Positions 1 to 10,093 of a DNA stretch of 64,000 bases are shown piece after piece. The stretch comes from Neurospora tetrasperma FGSC 2508. Lineage: Eukaryota > Ascomycota > Sordariomycetes > Sordariales > Sordariaceae. Every line of letters starts with the position of its first letter. Positions within the stretch are counted from its first letter, which is position 1. The translations under genes and the position numbers were made by a program. The DNA lies in the NCBI RefSeq assembly GCF_000213175.1, contig NW_009799104.1, positions 3,190,611-3,254,610 of the forward strand, read 5' to 3'. The notes below the pieces were generated by a model. The model did not search any database. It had not been told where the DNA came from and saw only the letters and a program-made list of their open reading frames with translations.

Positions 1-917
1 CCAGACCTTAACCCAACGGCAGCTCATCGGGTACATTTTCCTTCAGTCTCTCTCTCTTCACCATCATCGGTGAACTTCCTACCCTTTTCGTTTTCAACAC
101 ATTTCAACCAAACAGCTAACTGTGGTTGGTTCGGAGAAAACTTGGCGTTCTTTGTCTTGTTTTCTCTCATACCGAAATTTTACCCGTAACCGACTTCTTT
201 GTCGAATCCTCACGATGCTTACCATGTTACGTCTACATCGATATGTCCAAGTCGAGGCAGCAATGATGGAAGCTCGTGTCCGTCATATTCCTAGGTACTT
301 CAATGAATTCCATTGAAGATGCTCTCGGCTTCTTGTTAACTATTCTAAGTCCATTGACCAAGTTCGCTTGCGATGGATATCAACATTTTGACAATGGAAT
401 ATTCTTCTTTCCGCCATTTCATCCAAGATACCGAGCTGTATTACTCGAAGATGTCTGGAAGGGAAAAGGCGGAAGCCAGATAAAACGACCTCGGCGAGGT
501 CGGATAGGTGGTTGAAATGCCGAATTTGGAAGTTGTGAATGGGACCGGGCTCAAGGGCCAACACGGCAACAGCCAACAACCCGCTCGTGTTGGGTTGTCC
601 TTCCAGCCAAGGTTGACCAGCAATGACACAACACAAACAAGGCAACCGCTATCATGACACTTCCTTCGCAACCCTTCACCTGCCTTTTGGGACAGGTGAA
701 GAGTCCTCGCGATAGACCTTCAGGTTCACCTCCAGCCGAACCGGTAAACCTCTATGACTTGACACTGCAACCTCGAAGCATATAGACTTACCTCCTTTAT
801 TTCTCTTCCCACCACAAATCCCTCCACCACTTTTTATACCCAGCTCATTTGTGTCATTGCAGTATACCTACCCATCCTTAGCTTACGGCTCTTTTCGACA
901 ATATCAACACCCATCTT
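1..917. other. intergenic / upstream region of the amine oxidase gene
   Basis: No convincing coding region is visible on either strand; the short open frames here have no recognisable motif. The last 130 bases before the ATG at 918 are pyrimidine-rich, as is common in fungal promoters, and a TATA-like stretch (TTTTTATACC) lies at 831-840, about 80 bases before the start codon. Confidence 0.5.
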
Positions 918-2762
918 ATGATGGATTCCGACTCAGCTCTCGACTCCGAGGTTGAAGTCGACGTGGTCATAGTCGGCGCTGGCCTAAGCGGCTTAAGAGC
1001 AGCTGTCGAACTGCACAAAGCAGGCCTCACAATCGCTGTCCTCGAAGAGAGCAACCGTGCCGGTGGTCAGTGTTGCACAACTTTTTCTCGTCATACGACC
1101 AGGATCACGTTCATAGGCGACACCCACACCGAGATGCTCTCTCTAGCCAAGGACTTCAAGATCGACCTCACCAAGCAGCACAAGGAGGGACTGGACCTCC
1201 AACAGCGTTATGACGGTTTTCAAGACAGCCCCCAAGTTTCCGAAACCATCCCGGCGCTTGAAACAGCCGTCTGGCCACCTGAAGAGTACCAACTTTCATT
1301 CAGGTCACTGATCGAAGACCCCGCAATCCAGAAGTTCTACCGCCGCATCTCCGATCTCTCTGAAACCTGGCATGGCCCCGACGCCTTGTTTCTCGACGCG
1401 GTCTCCTTCCTCGAGCTCGTGGAAGCTAATTTCTTCCACAGCAAGGCGGTCCATCAGGAAGCCCACTTTCTCACCAGTTATCTCCTCAGCGCTGACCCCG
1501 CCCGCGTCTCGGCTCTCTACGTCCTCGACCACATCGCCTCCGGCGGCGGGCTTGCCAACCTCTACTTCCACCCTGACTCCCCTGGAGGCGGCGCCCACCA
1601 TTTCCGCGTCCCACAGGGACCGCGAGCGTTCATCACCAGCCTAGCCGACCTTCTTCCTGAGGGATGCATCCATCTCTCCACCATGGCCACCACAATCACC
1701 CAACAAACCACCCCCATCAGCAAGATTTACTACCCCTTTCACCCATGCAAAGTCGAAACCTCCCCTCCCTCCGATAGCGACTCCACCGCGAGCACCACCA
1801 CGAAAACCTTCTACGCCAAAAAGGTCCTCCTCGCCACACCCCCCGCATTATACTCCCCTTGTTGGTCCCACCTCCCCGAAGTCCTTACCTTCCACCCGCC
1901 TCTGCCTCCCCACAAGCTCGCCTCCATCAACCGCCACAGCGGCCGCTACAATAACTACGGCATCTTCACCACGGTGACCTTTTACTTTTCCCAGCCCTGG
2001 TGGCGCGAGGCCGGGCTGTCGGGATCCATGGACTGCCGGGTTACTCGGGATCTCGACGGGCCGATTTCGTGGGTGAGAGACACGAGTGAGGATAAAGGTG
2101 GTGGCAAGATAAACACAAACAAGAAGGTGTGGAGTTTAACCTGCTGGTGCGCAGGCGAGAACGCGTATGAAGTCTGGAAATGGTATGACAAGACCTACCC
2201 GGTGGATGATGAAAAGCCAGAGGAGATTAAGGGTGGCTGGAAGGCGAGTCCGGTGTGGATGCATTTGCTGAGAGTGTTCAAGGAGCGGATGGATGCCCTG
2301 GAGATGGAGATTCCATTGCCGAGGAAAGGGTCCTTAAATTGGAAGGAGGAGGAGGAAAAAGAGAGGGAGAGAGAAGAAGGTGCGGGACCACCGATTACGT
2401 ACAATGTGAGATGGTGGATGGGGATGGGGGTTACGCCCCCGAGGGAATTGCCGAGCGATGGGGAAGAATTGGAGGAGCTGTTGAGGACTTGGGAGTATGA
2501 TGGGCCGGGAAAGGGAGATGCGACGATGAGAGACCCGTTCAGAAATGTGCATTTTGCGGGCACGGAGACGGCAGAGGAGTGGAGGGGTTTCATGGAGGGA
2601 GCGGCGAGGAGTGGGTTGAGGGGAGCGAAGGAGATTATTCAGGCGTTGAAGAAGAGAAACTTCAAGGACGGAGAGGGTGGAAAAAAAAAAGGTGTTGAAA
2701 GCGCTCTTGTAGGTGAGGATATGAGTGAGAGAGTTGGAGGAAGGATGAGGGTTGGGAAGTGA
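918..2762 (+). CDS. flavin-containing amine oxidase-like protein (614 aa)
   Basis: This is a single open frame that resembles FAD-dependent monoamine oxidases, which oxidatively deaminate amines to aldehydes with release of hydrogen peroxide. An N-terminal dinucleotide-binding motif (VVIVGAGLSGLRAA, about residues 16-29) is followed by an acidic residue ending the second strand (VLEE) and by AGGQ. Near the C-terminus FAGTETAEEWRGFMEGAARSG matches the second FAD contact of the family. Between AGGQ and the segment IGDTHTEML the usual stretch with a DLG..W core is missing, about 20 residues short, so the FAD site may be impaired or the start of the gene may be mis-spliced here. A Lys/Glu/Gly-rich region (about residues 465-500) and a basic tail are low complexity. 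Two ATGs stand in tandem at 918 and 921. There is no signal peptide. Substrate is unknown. Confidence 0.8.
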   Translation: MMDSDSALDSEVEVDVVIVGAGLSGLRAAVELHKAGLTIAVLEESNRAGGQCCTTFSRHTTRITFIGDTHTEMLSLAKDFKIDLTKQHKEGLDLQQRYDGFQDSPQVSETIPALETAVWPPEEYQLSFRSLIEDPAIQKFYRRISDLSETWHGPDALFLDAVSFLELVEANFFHSKAVHQEAHFLTSYLLSADPARVSALYVLDHIASGGGLANLYFHPDSPGGGAHHFRVPQGPRAFITSLADLLPEGCIHLSTMATTITQQTTPISKIYYPFHPCKVETSPPSDSDSTASTTTKTFYAKKVLLATPPALYSPCWSHLPEVLTFHPPLPPHKLASINRHSGRYNNYGIFTTVTFYFSQPWWREAGLSGSMDCRVTRDLDGPISWVRDTSEDKGGGKINTNKKVWSLTCWCAGENAYEVWKWYDKTYPVDDEKPEEIKGGWKASPVWMHLLRVFKERMDALEMEIPLPRKGSLNWKEEEEKEREREEGAGPPITYNVRWWMGMGVTPPRELPSDGEELEELLRTWEYDGPGKGDATMRDPFRNVHFAGTETAEEWRGFMEGAARSGLRGAKEIIQALKKRNFKDGEGGKKKGVESALVGEDMSERVGGRMRVGK

Positions 2763-3369
2763 CGAGCCGCCTAGAACAGTGAGTGCCCACTACTGGTAGC
2801 TCGAGCGGAGTAGAGAGACAACTGGATAGCCTAGAGAGAAGCACCAGGATAGAAGCAAGAAGAGAGAATTGGAGCGTAACGAAGGTCGGAAGTGGTGATA
2901 CATGGCATGATACGAAAATGAAGTCGTGACAATCGTGACGGCGGTGAGCGGCGTATCCTGTCAGACGAGGGACAGCCGCACAAAATTGGACATCAAAAAG
3001 AGACTGTGAAAATAGCAGAAGCAAGATGAGAAGATATGTGAAGAAATGTAGAACGCTGGATCTTGGAAATGAAGTTTGCTGTTGCGAACTCGGGCTGGAA
3101 ACCGCCGACTCCGCATCCTGGCACCACCGGAAATGCGGGGTAGTTTGTGCCCCGATAAGTAAGTAAGCGCACCGCCACGGCGCCGGAGAGATCCGATCCA
3201 TAGCCGGTGCCGGGGTCTCCGAGTCGGGTGCAAACATCGGAAATGACTCGTAAACTACAATGCAACAAAACGACTGCAGTAGAAGAACAAAACATCATCA
3301 CCACCGTCTATCAAGATCACGCTATTGAAGGCTCAAAACAGAAGCAACAAAAAAAAATCACAAAAAGAA
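2763..3369. other. intergenic, nothing recognised
   Basis: This stretch lies between the amine oxidase stop codon and the tRNA-Leu gene, which is read from the opposite strand. Several overlapping open frames on the minus strand share no family motif and look accidental. Confidence 0.5.
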
Positions 3370-3478
3370 TGCCGAAAGTGGGGTTCGAACCCACGCTCTC
3401 TCGCGAGAACTTGAAGACCTTAAGATTGGAGAAAATCAAACTTAAGTCAAGCGCCTTAGACCACTCGGCCATTTCGGC
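3370..3478 (-). tRNA. tRNA-Leu (anticodon UAA) with a 25-nt intron
   Basis: Read on the minus strand, the 5' acceptor strand GCCGAAA pairs with TTTCGGC and is followed by an A discriminator. The anticodon stem CTTGA/TCAAG encloses the loop C-T-TAA-G-T. A 25-nt intron (3416-3440) sits one base 3' of the anticodon, the canonical position for nuclear tRNA introns, and contains CTTAAG, which can pair with the anticodon. A long variable arm (TTCTCGCGAGAG) is typical of class II leucine tRNAs, and the T arm carries GGTTCGAACCC. It decodes UUA. Confidence 0.95.
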
Positions 3479-5106
3479 AGTAAATTGTACTAAATTGCGC
3501 TAAACCATGGATCCATGTATGCCACTGACGCCTGAACTGTTTGCACATTTCGGACATTAACGACCGTCTTCTACAATACCTGACAACGTTACTATCCTGA
3601 CATATTATTCTGAATTATGTTGGCCTGCTGTTCATATTTCTGTTCATCTTTCCTGTGTTTTTGAGTTGGGAGTCCCTATAATGCGCGTTGCATTGCGCTG
3701 TCTGGTACCTCTCATGTTGCGTGACCTTTGCACCCCTTTCTTGGGCTTGACGATGGTTTCAGATCATGTCGAGGGTTTTGTCCGTACTAACTGGCTTCTA
3801 ATTTATCTCAGTATTCTACCAGTTGCTCGCTATACGGCAATCGTTATGATTGTATCATGTCCCCCAATACCAGCGCTCAAAACAATTAACCGTGCCTTCA
3901 AGTGCTCGCTCTCAAGGCACCTCATCAGCATGGACGCTGAACTTTTCGATGCTATGAAGGGCACACACATTCATGAGGTGGTTCCATGTACTTGTCACAG
4001 AGTTGGTTGAGACACATCGTCCATTTCTACATCTCCAACCTCCCAAACCAAAAGAACAAAGGACAGCATTTGATGCATTTATAAAAACGTCGCGGTTTCA
4101 ACTCGCATACATCAATTTATGTGTTTTCGAGAATGACACCCCATCATGAATAAAAAATAATCAGTTTGTTAAAGAAATATACAATGGAAAGTAAATAAAG
4201 GGTAGGTACAGCAAAGAAGAAAAAACCAAAGTAAAGAAGAGCCGACAATCTGCTCCCATCAAAGCTCCTCCTCCCTTAATGGACAAAGTAAATCATGTAC
4301 CCTAACATAATCCTCATCCTTCCTTTTATTCCTACCCCCAGACCCGCAGTGTCAGGAATATCCACTGGCACATCCTGCCTACCTACCTTTTCCAGAAGTA
4401 ACCCGGCCCAATCCTCGCATTCATCGTCAAGTGCTCATTAATTAGAGGCATTCGTCCTACCATCCTCAAGAGGGACTTCTTCTTACCATCCCCACTGAGC
4501 CTCCCCCTACGCTTCTTCTCGCTCTCTTGTGGAATTTTATCCCATTCATGCGTGCGAGCTACTTCTCAGCTTCTTTGCACGATACACTCGTATACCCCAC
4601 GCATTGTCCTCGTCTCCCTTTTCCTGCCTTTATTGCAGGTGGTCATTTCATTATCATTATCATTCACACTCCTGGTTCTCGTTTCCCCTCTTGTCATGTT
4701 TGTGGTGGTGGTTATCTCCAGTTCGCTCGGCCTTCTGTTGCGTTTTTTCCTGGCTTCTGGTCTCTTGGCTTCTGAGTGGGTGAGCAACTTTATCGAGGCG
4801 ATCTGTTCCAGGTTGTGCTTCGTGTTGCCTTCTGTAGTAGTAGTCGTCGCTTTTTAGTGGTCGTCGTTGAGGAGGAGGAACCTGGATGAGAACGAATCTT
4901 GGTCTTTTCTTCTTCCTTCCTCTTCTTGAGCTTCAACTCAGGCCTGTAGTCGTCATCGTCTTCACTTTTGTACTCACTGCCCCACCCTTCATTGACACAC
5001 CACCACCCACTCCCCACCACCAACCCTTTCTTTGTTCCCAGCCTATTTTAATTCACCTCCGTTGAATTCACCAACTCCACCAACTCCATCCACCAACTCC
5101 ATCCAC
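3479..5106. other. intergenic, nothing recognised
   Basis: This 1.6-kb stretch includes an AT-rich part around 4080-4220 and C/T-rich blocks around 4560-5020. The open frames on both strands are low complexity or without motifs. The 5' part is the region upstream of the tRNA and the 3' part is probably the 3' UTR of the minus-strand copper monooxygenase gene. Confidence 0.5.
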
Positions 5107-6552
5107 TCACAACTTCGCCGTAGGCCGCATCGGCGCATTCGGCGTCGCCTTCGTCACCGTCACCGGAATAATCACCAACGGATCATCATCATTTTCCGCC
5201 GACATTTCCAGCGTCAACTCCCGTTCCGGCGCCTGTCTCACCCACGCATTATACTTGTCTCCCCTAATAGTACACTGCGTACCGGCCGGCACATGCATGG
5301 CGCCCGTCCACCTCCCCGAGGCGCAGCGGTAGTAAACAAACCCATAGTTTTGGTTGCGAGGCAGGTGGCAGATGTACCACCCGTCTTGGTACGCGGGGCA
5401 GGCGCCAGTGGGCGGGACGGTTTCGGGGAGGGTGCCGTCTGACCTTTTTTTGATGATGGATTTGGGGGAGATAGGAATGGTGGAGGTTAAGAGGGTTGAA
5501 GGGGGGATGGTGTTGGAAGTATATGTAGGGGGTGTAGTCGCTACTGGAACGCGGTCGTCGTCGAGCGATGGCTTGGTGATACCTCGAGAGACACCAGCTG
5601 GGAATGATGTGCTTCCGTTTATGTTGACTTCAGGCGCGCCAGTCACAGAGACAGCCGCAGGAAAAGCGGCCGTACCCGCTGTACCCGTAGCCCCTGTCTC
5701 GCGCTCGATCATGGGAGTTGCCGTCCCATTAGCAACGGGATACGGAGCCGGAGTTGGAGTTGGAGTCGCCGCTTCTCTACCAAGGGTACCTCCACCAAGG
5801 GCACCACCAGTCGGCTTCTGACACCCCTGCCCCGTAGGCGCAGCAAAAGCATCAGTCGCTCCATTCGCCTTCTCCACATTCCGCCCCGGATTAGGAAACA
5901 GGATATCTCTATTTTCGGGGGTACCACATCCATTATCAAGATTCGCCACAAGGATATCCGGCAGCTTCTCAAACGTTTCTTTCGCTCCCGGCTTCTCCTC
6001 GCCCGTCAGCTGCACGGGCCCGCACGCCATGTACATCTCGCGATACCCCATCTTGTTGAACCACGTCCAGGCGATGGTGCCGTTGCCCGCGGGGATGTCG
6101 TCGGGGATGCTGTACTCGTAGGAATCCGGGTTGACTTGGACGGCGCTGGCGCCGGGCCGGTTGCCGGCTTCGCTGCGGGCGATGCAGCCGCCTTCGATGG
6201 ACTTGATCACTTTGAATTTGCTCTGGGGCGTGGGCGGGTTGTCGTACGTGATGGAGATTTGGCAGGAGCCCCCGCCGTGGACGGCGGTTCCGATGAGTCG
6301 GAGAGGCTGTTTGGAGCCGAGGGGAAACACGTTGTAGCCGGAGGAGGGCAGTTGGAGGCTGGCGCCCGCACCGCCGTGGCAGGGGAAGGAGGCGCCGTTT
6401 ATGGGACCGTTTCCTTGTTGAGGGGATGCGTAGGGGATGGGGAATGTCATCATGGCATGGGAGGCGACGAGGGGGGTGAGTGTGGTGAGGAGGAGGAAGA
6501 GGAAGGCAAAGACCTGCCTTGCTGCCGTGGCAAAGGGTGTGAAGGGTATCAT
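5107..6552 (-). CDS. secreted AA11-like lytic polysaccharide monooxygenase with C-terminal Cys-rich module (481 aa)
   Basis: This is a probable copper-dependent monooxygenase that cleaves chitin-like polysaccharides oxidatively outside the cell. A signal peptide ends LVAS at residue 31, which leaves His32 as the mature N-terminus, the first copper ligand (SHAMMTFPIP). The second ligand is His92 in AVHGGGSCQIS, a pattern typical of family AA11. The axial tyrosine would be Tyr174 in REMYMACG. Paired cysteines at 58, 97, 123 and 177 suit the immunoglobulin-like fold. DNGCGTPEN follows at 206-214. A Pro/Thr/Ala-rich linker (about 250-380) leads to a second Cys module (CPAYQDGWYIC ... YYRCASGRW ... 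AGTQC, 385-427) like the X278 module attached to AA11 enzymes and thought to bind chitin. There is no intron. The tail after 430 is acidic. Family assignment is by motif; activity is inferred. Confidence 0.88.
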   Translation of the reverse strand: MIPFTPFATAARQVFAFLFLLLTTLTPLVASHAMMTFPIPYASPQQGNGPINGASFPCHGGAGASLQLPSSGYNVFPLGSKQPLRLIGTAVHGGGSCQISITYDNPPTPQSKFKVIKSIEGGCIARSEAGNRPGASAVQVNPDSYEYSIPDDIPAGNGTIAWTWFNKMGYREMYMACGPVQLTGEEKPGAKETFEKLPDILVANLDNGCGTPENRDILFPNPGRNVEKANGATDAFAAPTGQGCQKPTGGALGGGTLGREAATPTPTPAPYPVANGTATPMIERETGATGTAGTAAFPAAVSVTGAPEVNINGSTSFPAGVSRGITKPSLDDDRVPVATTPPTYTSNTIPPSTLLTSTIPISPKSIIKKRSDGTLPETVPPTGACPAYQDGWYICHLPRNQNYGFVYYRCASGRWTGAMHVPAGTQCTIRGDKYNAWVRQAPERELTLEMSAENDDDPLVIIPVTVTKATPNAPMRPTAKL

Positions 6553-7729
6553 GTTTGCTCTCGTAGCCAGACTTTAATTATCAAGTGTCTGTCTGTCGAG
6601 TGTCGAGACTCGAGGTGGAAAAGTTCTTGGCGGAAGAAGACTCAAGAACGGGACGAACTAGCATTCGAAGTTTATTCGAATAGAAGGAGGGAAATGAACG
6701 TGAAGAAGGACAAGACGAGGGAGATGCTCGAGATCAAGGATTTTCAGCAAAGTTATTTCATTCGATGCTACTCAGCAGTCCGTGATGAACAGTACAGTTG
6801 CTCTCCCGCAATCATATCCCATGGTCTATGAGTACCCGCTTCTTTGTACCTGAAAGCCACGAGTCATTGTTCAATGCCCATTGTGCACGGCTGGGTCACT
6901 CAAAGGCTTGTTACATGGACGCGGAATGGACGCGGAATGGCGGAAAGTTCCATTGTCAGTCTGTCGAGGGTCAAAGGGGGTTGCTTTGTTACCACCAGGC
7001 GATAGGCGGGTTGAGTCGGTTGAGGTGGTAGACGACAGGCTCAAAGTCTAGTCCAACACGTGCTGACTGTGGAAGAGATCGAGATCTTGCTGTGTTGTAA
7101 CCTCATCGTACAGAGTCGGAAGCGGGATGTAACAATACTGGTGATTTGACTCGTGATATAAATGGGAGATGCATGGCCAGGCGGGAAGGGTGTACTGACC
7201 TAAGCCCGGATTCAGATGATCCCCCCCTGGCTGAAGATACATGACACTCTACTGTTGTCCATCCATCAAAGCAGAAACAAAGCGGTGAAACAAGTGAATA
7301 GAAGTGTAAATGCTTTCTCAATCCTGGAATGCAGTGAAACATACAGAAAATCGTCTTGCCCTGGAACGGAGCCAAATTCCCGGTGAGACAGTGAAGCGGC
7401 CACGAATCCACTTTGCTCCAGGAGACCCACTTTTCCCGGGCGTTTTTCCCGGCAATCTCCGCTTTCGTTACCGGTCTCGATGTGGGCCCATGGACCCGGA
7501 TCTTGGGTGAGTGCGCTTCTCCCACGACACATAGTGCCCATGATCAAATCTTGTAGTCAAAGGCATGGGCGTTTTATTTGGGCATTGTCTGAACATAAGC
7601 TCATCACCAGAGAGGTAAGAGCTGACTGACTGAGTCACCCCCTACCTCCCAAATCCCAACAACACTCCACAACGCCGCTACGGCACAATTAAACATCTCC
7701 ATACTAATCACTCCATCTAGACCATCAAT
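6553..7729. other. intergenic: upstream region of the monooxygenase gene
   Basis: The bases next to 6552 are the promoter side of the minus-strand monooxygenase gene, and the bases next to 7729 are the 3' side of the minus-strand beta-lactamase-like gene. No further gene is recognised; the open frames of 60-140 codons here lack motifs. Confidence 0.5.
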
Positions 7730-10093
7730 CTAGACCCAAGTCCCTTTCTCCGTCATCCGACGCCAAAAGTACGGGCTTGTATCTCCTTGTTTCCATGTAG
7801 TCTTATCCCTCGCAAAGTTCCATTCAAACCCCTTCCACTCCCCTGCCATCGTCTCCCGCTTAAACACCACCACAAAGTCCCCCACCTTCAACCTATTTGT
7901 CCCTCCGACTCCGCTCGGTATCAGCTCTGCCATCGGTTGGGCAAAAGTCATTGTCTTTTCCAGCCCCTCATCGTCTACCATTTCGTGCAATTCGCGTAGC
8001 AAGTACCCGTATCCGGTACCGTAAAGTCGCAGAATCAGACCCCTTTCCTCTCTAGTGATGGTGATGAAGACATCCTGGGTGAGTTCGTATCTGCCTCGGA
8101 ACCTTTCAAGTTCTGGTTTGCCTGCGTGTGGAGGTAATGCCAGCTCACGGAACCGCGAAGCAAGTGTGTGTTCGTACCTCGCCAAATTGTATAGATAGTC
8201 AATTTGTATCGCCCTAGCCATCTTTTTCGTGTCTTCACAAATCCTTCTCACAGTCTTGACGATAGATCCTGTATCGTGGTGGGAATCGGAATCTGACTCG
8301 GCCAGAAACAAACACTCAGCCAGCAACATCCCGCTCAGGTTCGCAGCGTCGAGTAAGAACCCCCTCGTATTGCAGAGTACTACCACGGCAGTTTCGTGGT
8401 CGGGAAGCAACCAGCAAAAAGACGTAGAGCCGACCATGTTACCGCCGTGGTAGAGGGCTAGGTGCTTGTTGTCCTTTTCAGGCTCGGTGATGGGGGGCGT
8501 TACAATGTCCGTGTTGCGATTGGGGACATTGAGCTCAGGCTTTGTAACGAAAAAGGTATAATCCAGGTTATCCCCATGGACCTTGCTGTTAATAGCGCTC
8601 TCTAATCGTCTGGAGTTGTCGCCATCTGCGCCTGGCCATCTTGGTCTTGGGGAGGCGTTCCGCTCTTCGGGGGTCATGGGCACGGTGACGGTGTTCCAGC
8701 CGCCGGAGTAGGTGCATGTGCTGCTGAATGGATTAGAAGACAATCTCCTGTCTATGTACGAGAAGAGATGGTTTATACCTCGCTCGAGAGGGGAGCTGAG
8801 ATGGTCTTGATATGAGAGAAGCTTGCTGTTTTGCTGCTGTTGTCTTTGGTTGCAAACATCCATAATCTTGCTATAGAACTTGAGAAGATCAGAGGTCGTA
8901 GACATGATGCCTGCTGCCGCGGCGACCGGCGGTGGTCCCACAGGACCGGCTCCCGAAGCCTGGGACGGGAGAATTTCGACAGATTGTGGAATGTGGCCGT
9001 AGTGTCTGTCGAAGCATTCTGCAATCTTAGTTCTGCAGACCACCCCGTGTGCATCTGTGCATTGCAGAAGTTCCGGCATGACCCCCGTCACCTGAACCGA
9101 ATGTGACTTGGCAAAGATCTGGGGCTTGCTATTTCTCTCAGCTTCTGTCAACCCAACGAAGGTGTTGTGCATTCCAAGTGGCTCAAAAACCTTTTCACGG
9201 ACGAATTCTGTCCATGAATGCCCAGTCTTTCTTTCGATAATCATAGCCAATAAGGCAAAACACTCGTTCGAGTAATTCCGGTTGTAGACAAACCCCTCTT
9301 GAGACGTGTAAGTATCGTTTGCTGGGAGATGTTGGAGCAGGGAGGTGACAGGGACTATGGTCTTCCATGGAATATCGCCATTGGGGCTTTCCCACAGATT
9401 CGTCATCCACTGAAACGAGGAACGAAGGTCTAAAAGGTCACCAATGGTGAGCTCCTGGTTGGTGTATGTCTTCAGTATACCGGGACTGCCTTCAAGCTCT
9501 GACAGGACTGCTGACACTGGGGTGTCGAACTTGAGCTGGTATCTCGAAAAGTCATCCATCATAATCCCCACTGCCGTAGAAATAATTGGTTTCGACATTG
9601 ATGAGATGAGGTAGACAGTATCCTTCTCCGGAAGCGTGGCGACTTCCAGACCCTGAGTCCCCAGATTGACAAAATGTTGCTGGCCATGGCGAAGGACCCC
9701 TATGGAAGCCCCCACACTCCCGGAATCTTGCAAAAGCTTCTCGATAGTGGGCTTCGTAAGGGCCAGGATCTCCACCGACAACGGCAACGAAGGTTGCTTG
9801 GGAAGAGTTGTTGAGTAACTGGTGTCGTTGATGAGGGTACTAGTTGCTGATACCTTGGGTGAATAAGGGTTGTCGAGGGCCCGTCTAGAGATGCTATCTT
9901 GACGACGGTGTCTAGAGGCTTCAGAAGGTGGTTGGTATCTGTCCGTATCCCTCTTTCTGATGGCTTCCTCGTCAACAACCCCCGTACTCTCATGGCAAAA
10001 GCCAAATGTTCGTGAAGCAACCAGTTTTGTAGCAGCCATGCATTCACCAAGCACTTCGTCGGCGACGCCAGAGGCACGCGACAGGAACCGCAT
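7730..10093 (-). CDS. beta-lactamase/transpeptidase-fold serine hydrolase (787 aa)
   Basis: The protein belongs to the class C beta-lactamase/DD-peptidase-like family (Pfam Beta-lactamase), whose fungal members act as esterases, acyltransferases or peptidases rather than as antibiotic-resistance enzymes. The catalytic SxxK motif is Ser165-Met-Ser-Lys168 inside LISSMSKPI. The YxN motif is Tyr274-Ser-Asn276. The third element, equivalent to KTG, is probably His549-Gly-Gly in YHGGNMVGSTS. The stretch EKVFEPLGMHNTFVG (about 300-314) is typical of the family. A domain of about 150 residues follows the catalytic part. The first 100 residues look disordered and unlike the family, so an upstream intron or a later start is possible. 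Segment 415-545 is a long insertion with poly-Gln. No signal peptide is evident. The substrate is unknown. Confidence 0.82.
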   Translation of the reverse strand: MRFLSRASGVADEVLGECMAATKLVASRTFGFCHESTGVVDEEAIRKRDTDRYQPPSEASRHRRQDSISRRALDNPYSPKVSATSTLINDTSYSTTLPKQPSLPLSVEILALTKPTIEKLLQDSGSVGASIGVLRHGQQHFVNLGTQGLEVATLPEKDTVYLISSMSKPIISTAVGIMMDDFSRYQLKFDTPVSAVLSELEGSPGILKTYTNQELTIGDLLDLRSSFQWMTNLWESPNGDIPWKTIVPVTSLLQHLPANDTYTSQEGFVYNRNYSNECFALLAMIIERKTGHSWTEFVREKVFEPLGMHNTFVGLTEAERNSKPQIFAKSHSVQVTGVMPELLQCTDAHGVVCRTKIAECFDRHYGHIPQSVEILPSQASGAGPVGPPPVAAAAGIMSTTSDLLKFYSKIMDVCNQRQQQQNSKLLSYQDHLSSPLERGINHLFSYIDRRLSSNPFSSTCTYSGGWNTVTVPMTPEERNASPRPRWPGADGDNSRRLESAINSKVHGDNLDYTFFVTKPELNVPNRNTDIVTPPITEPEKDNKHLALYHGGNMVGSTSFCWLLPDHETAVVVLCNTRGFLLDAANLSGMLLAECLFLAESDSDSHHDTGSIVKTVRRICEDTKKMARAIQIDYLYNLARYEHTLASRFRELALPPHAGKPELERFRGRYELTQDVFITITREERGLILRLYGTGYGYLLRELHEMVDDEGLEKTMTFAQPMAELIPSGVGGTNRLKVGDFVVVFKRETMAGEWKGFEWNFARDKTTWKQGDTSPYFWRRMTEKGTWV

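Noticed and set aside
1063-1113. Possible short intron (GTCAGT...CCAG) in the amine oxidase
   Set aside because: It is only about 40 nt, has no branch site, and its removal does not restore the missing FAD-core sequence.
3666-4010. 114-codon open frame downstream of the tRNA-Leu
   Set aside because: No motif, no promoter signal and mixed composition; treated as chance.
7730-10093. Antibiotic-resistance beta-lactamase
   Set aside because: The motifs show the fold only; fungal members of this family are usually esterases or acyltransferases.
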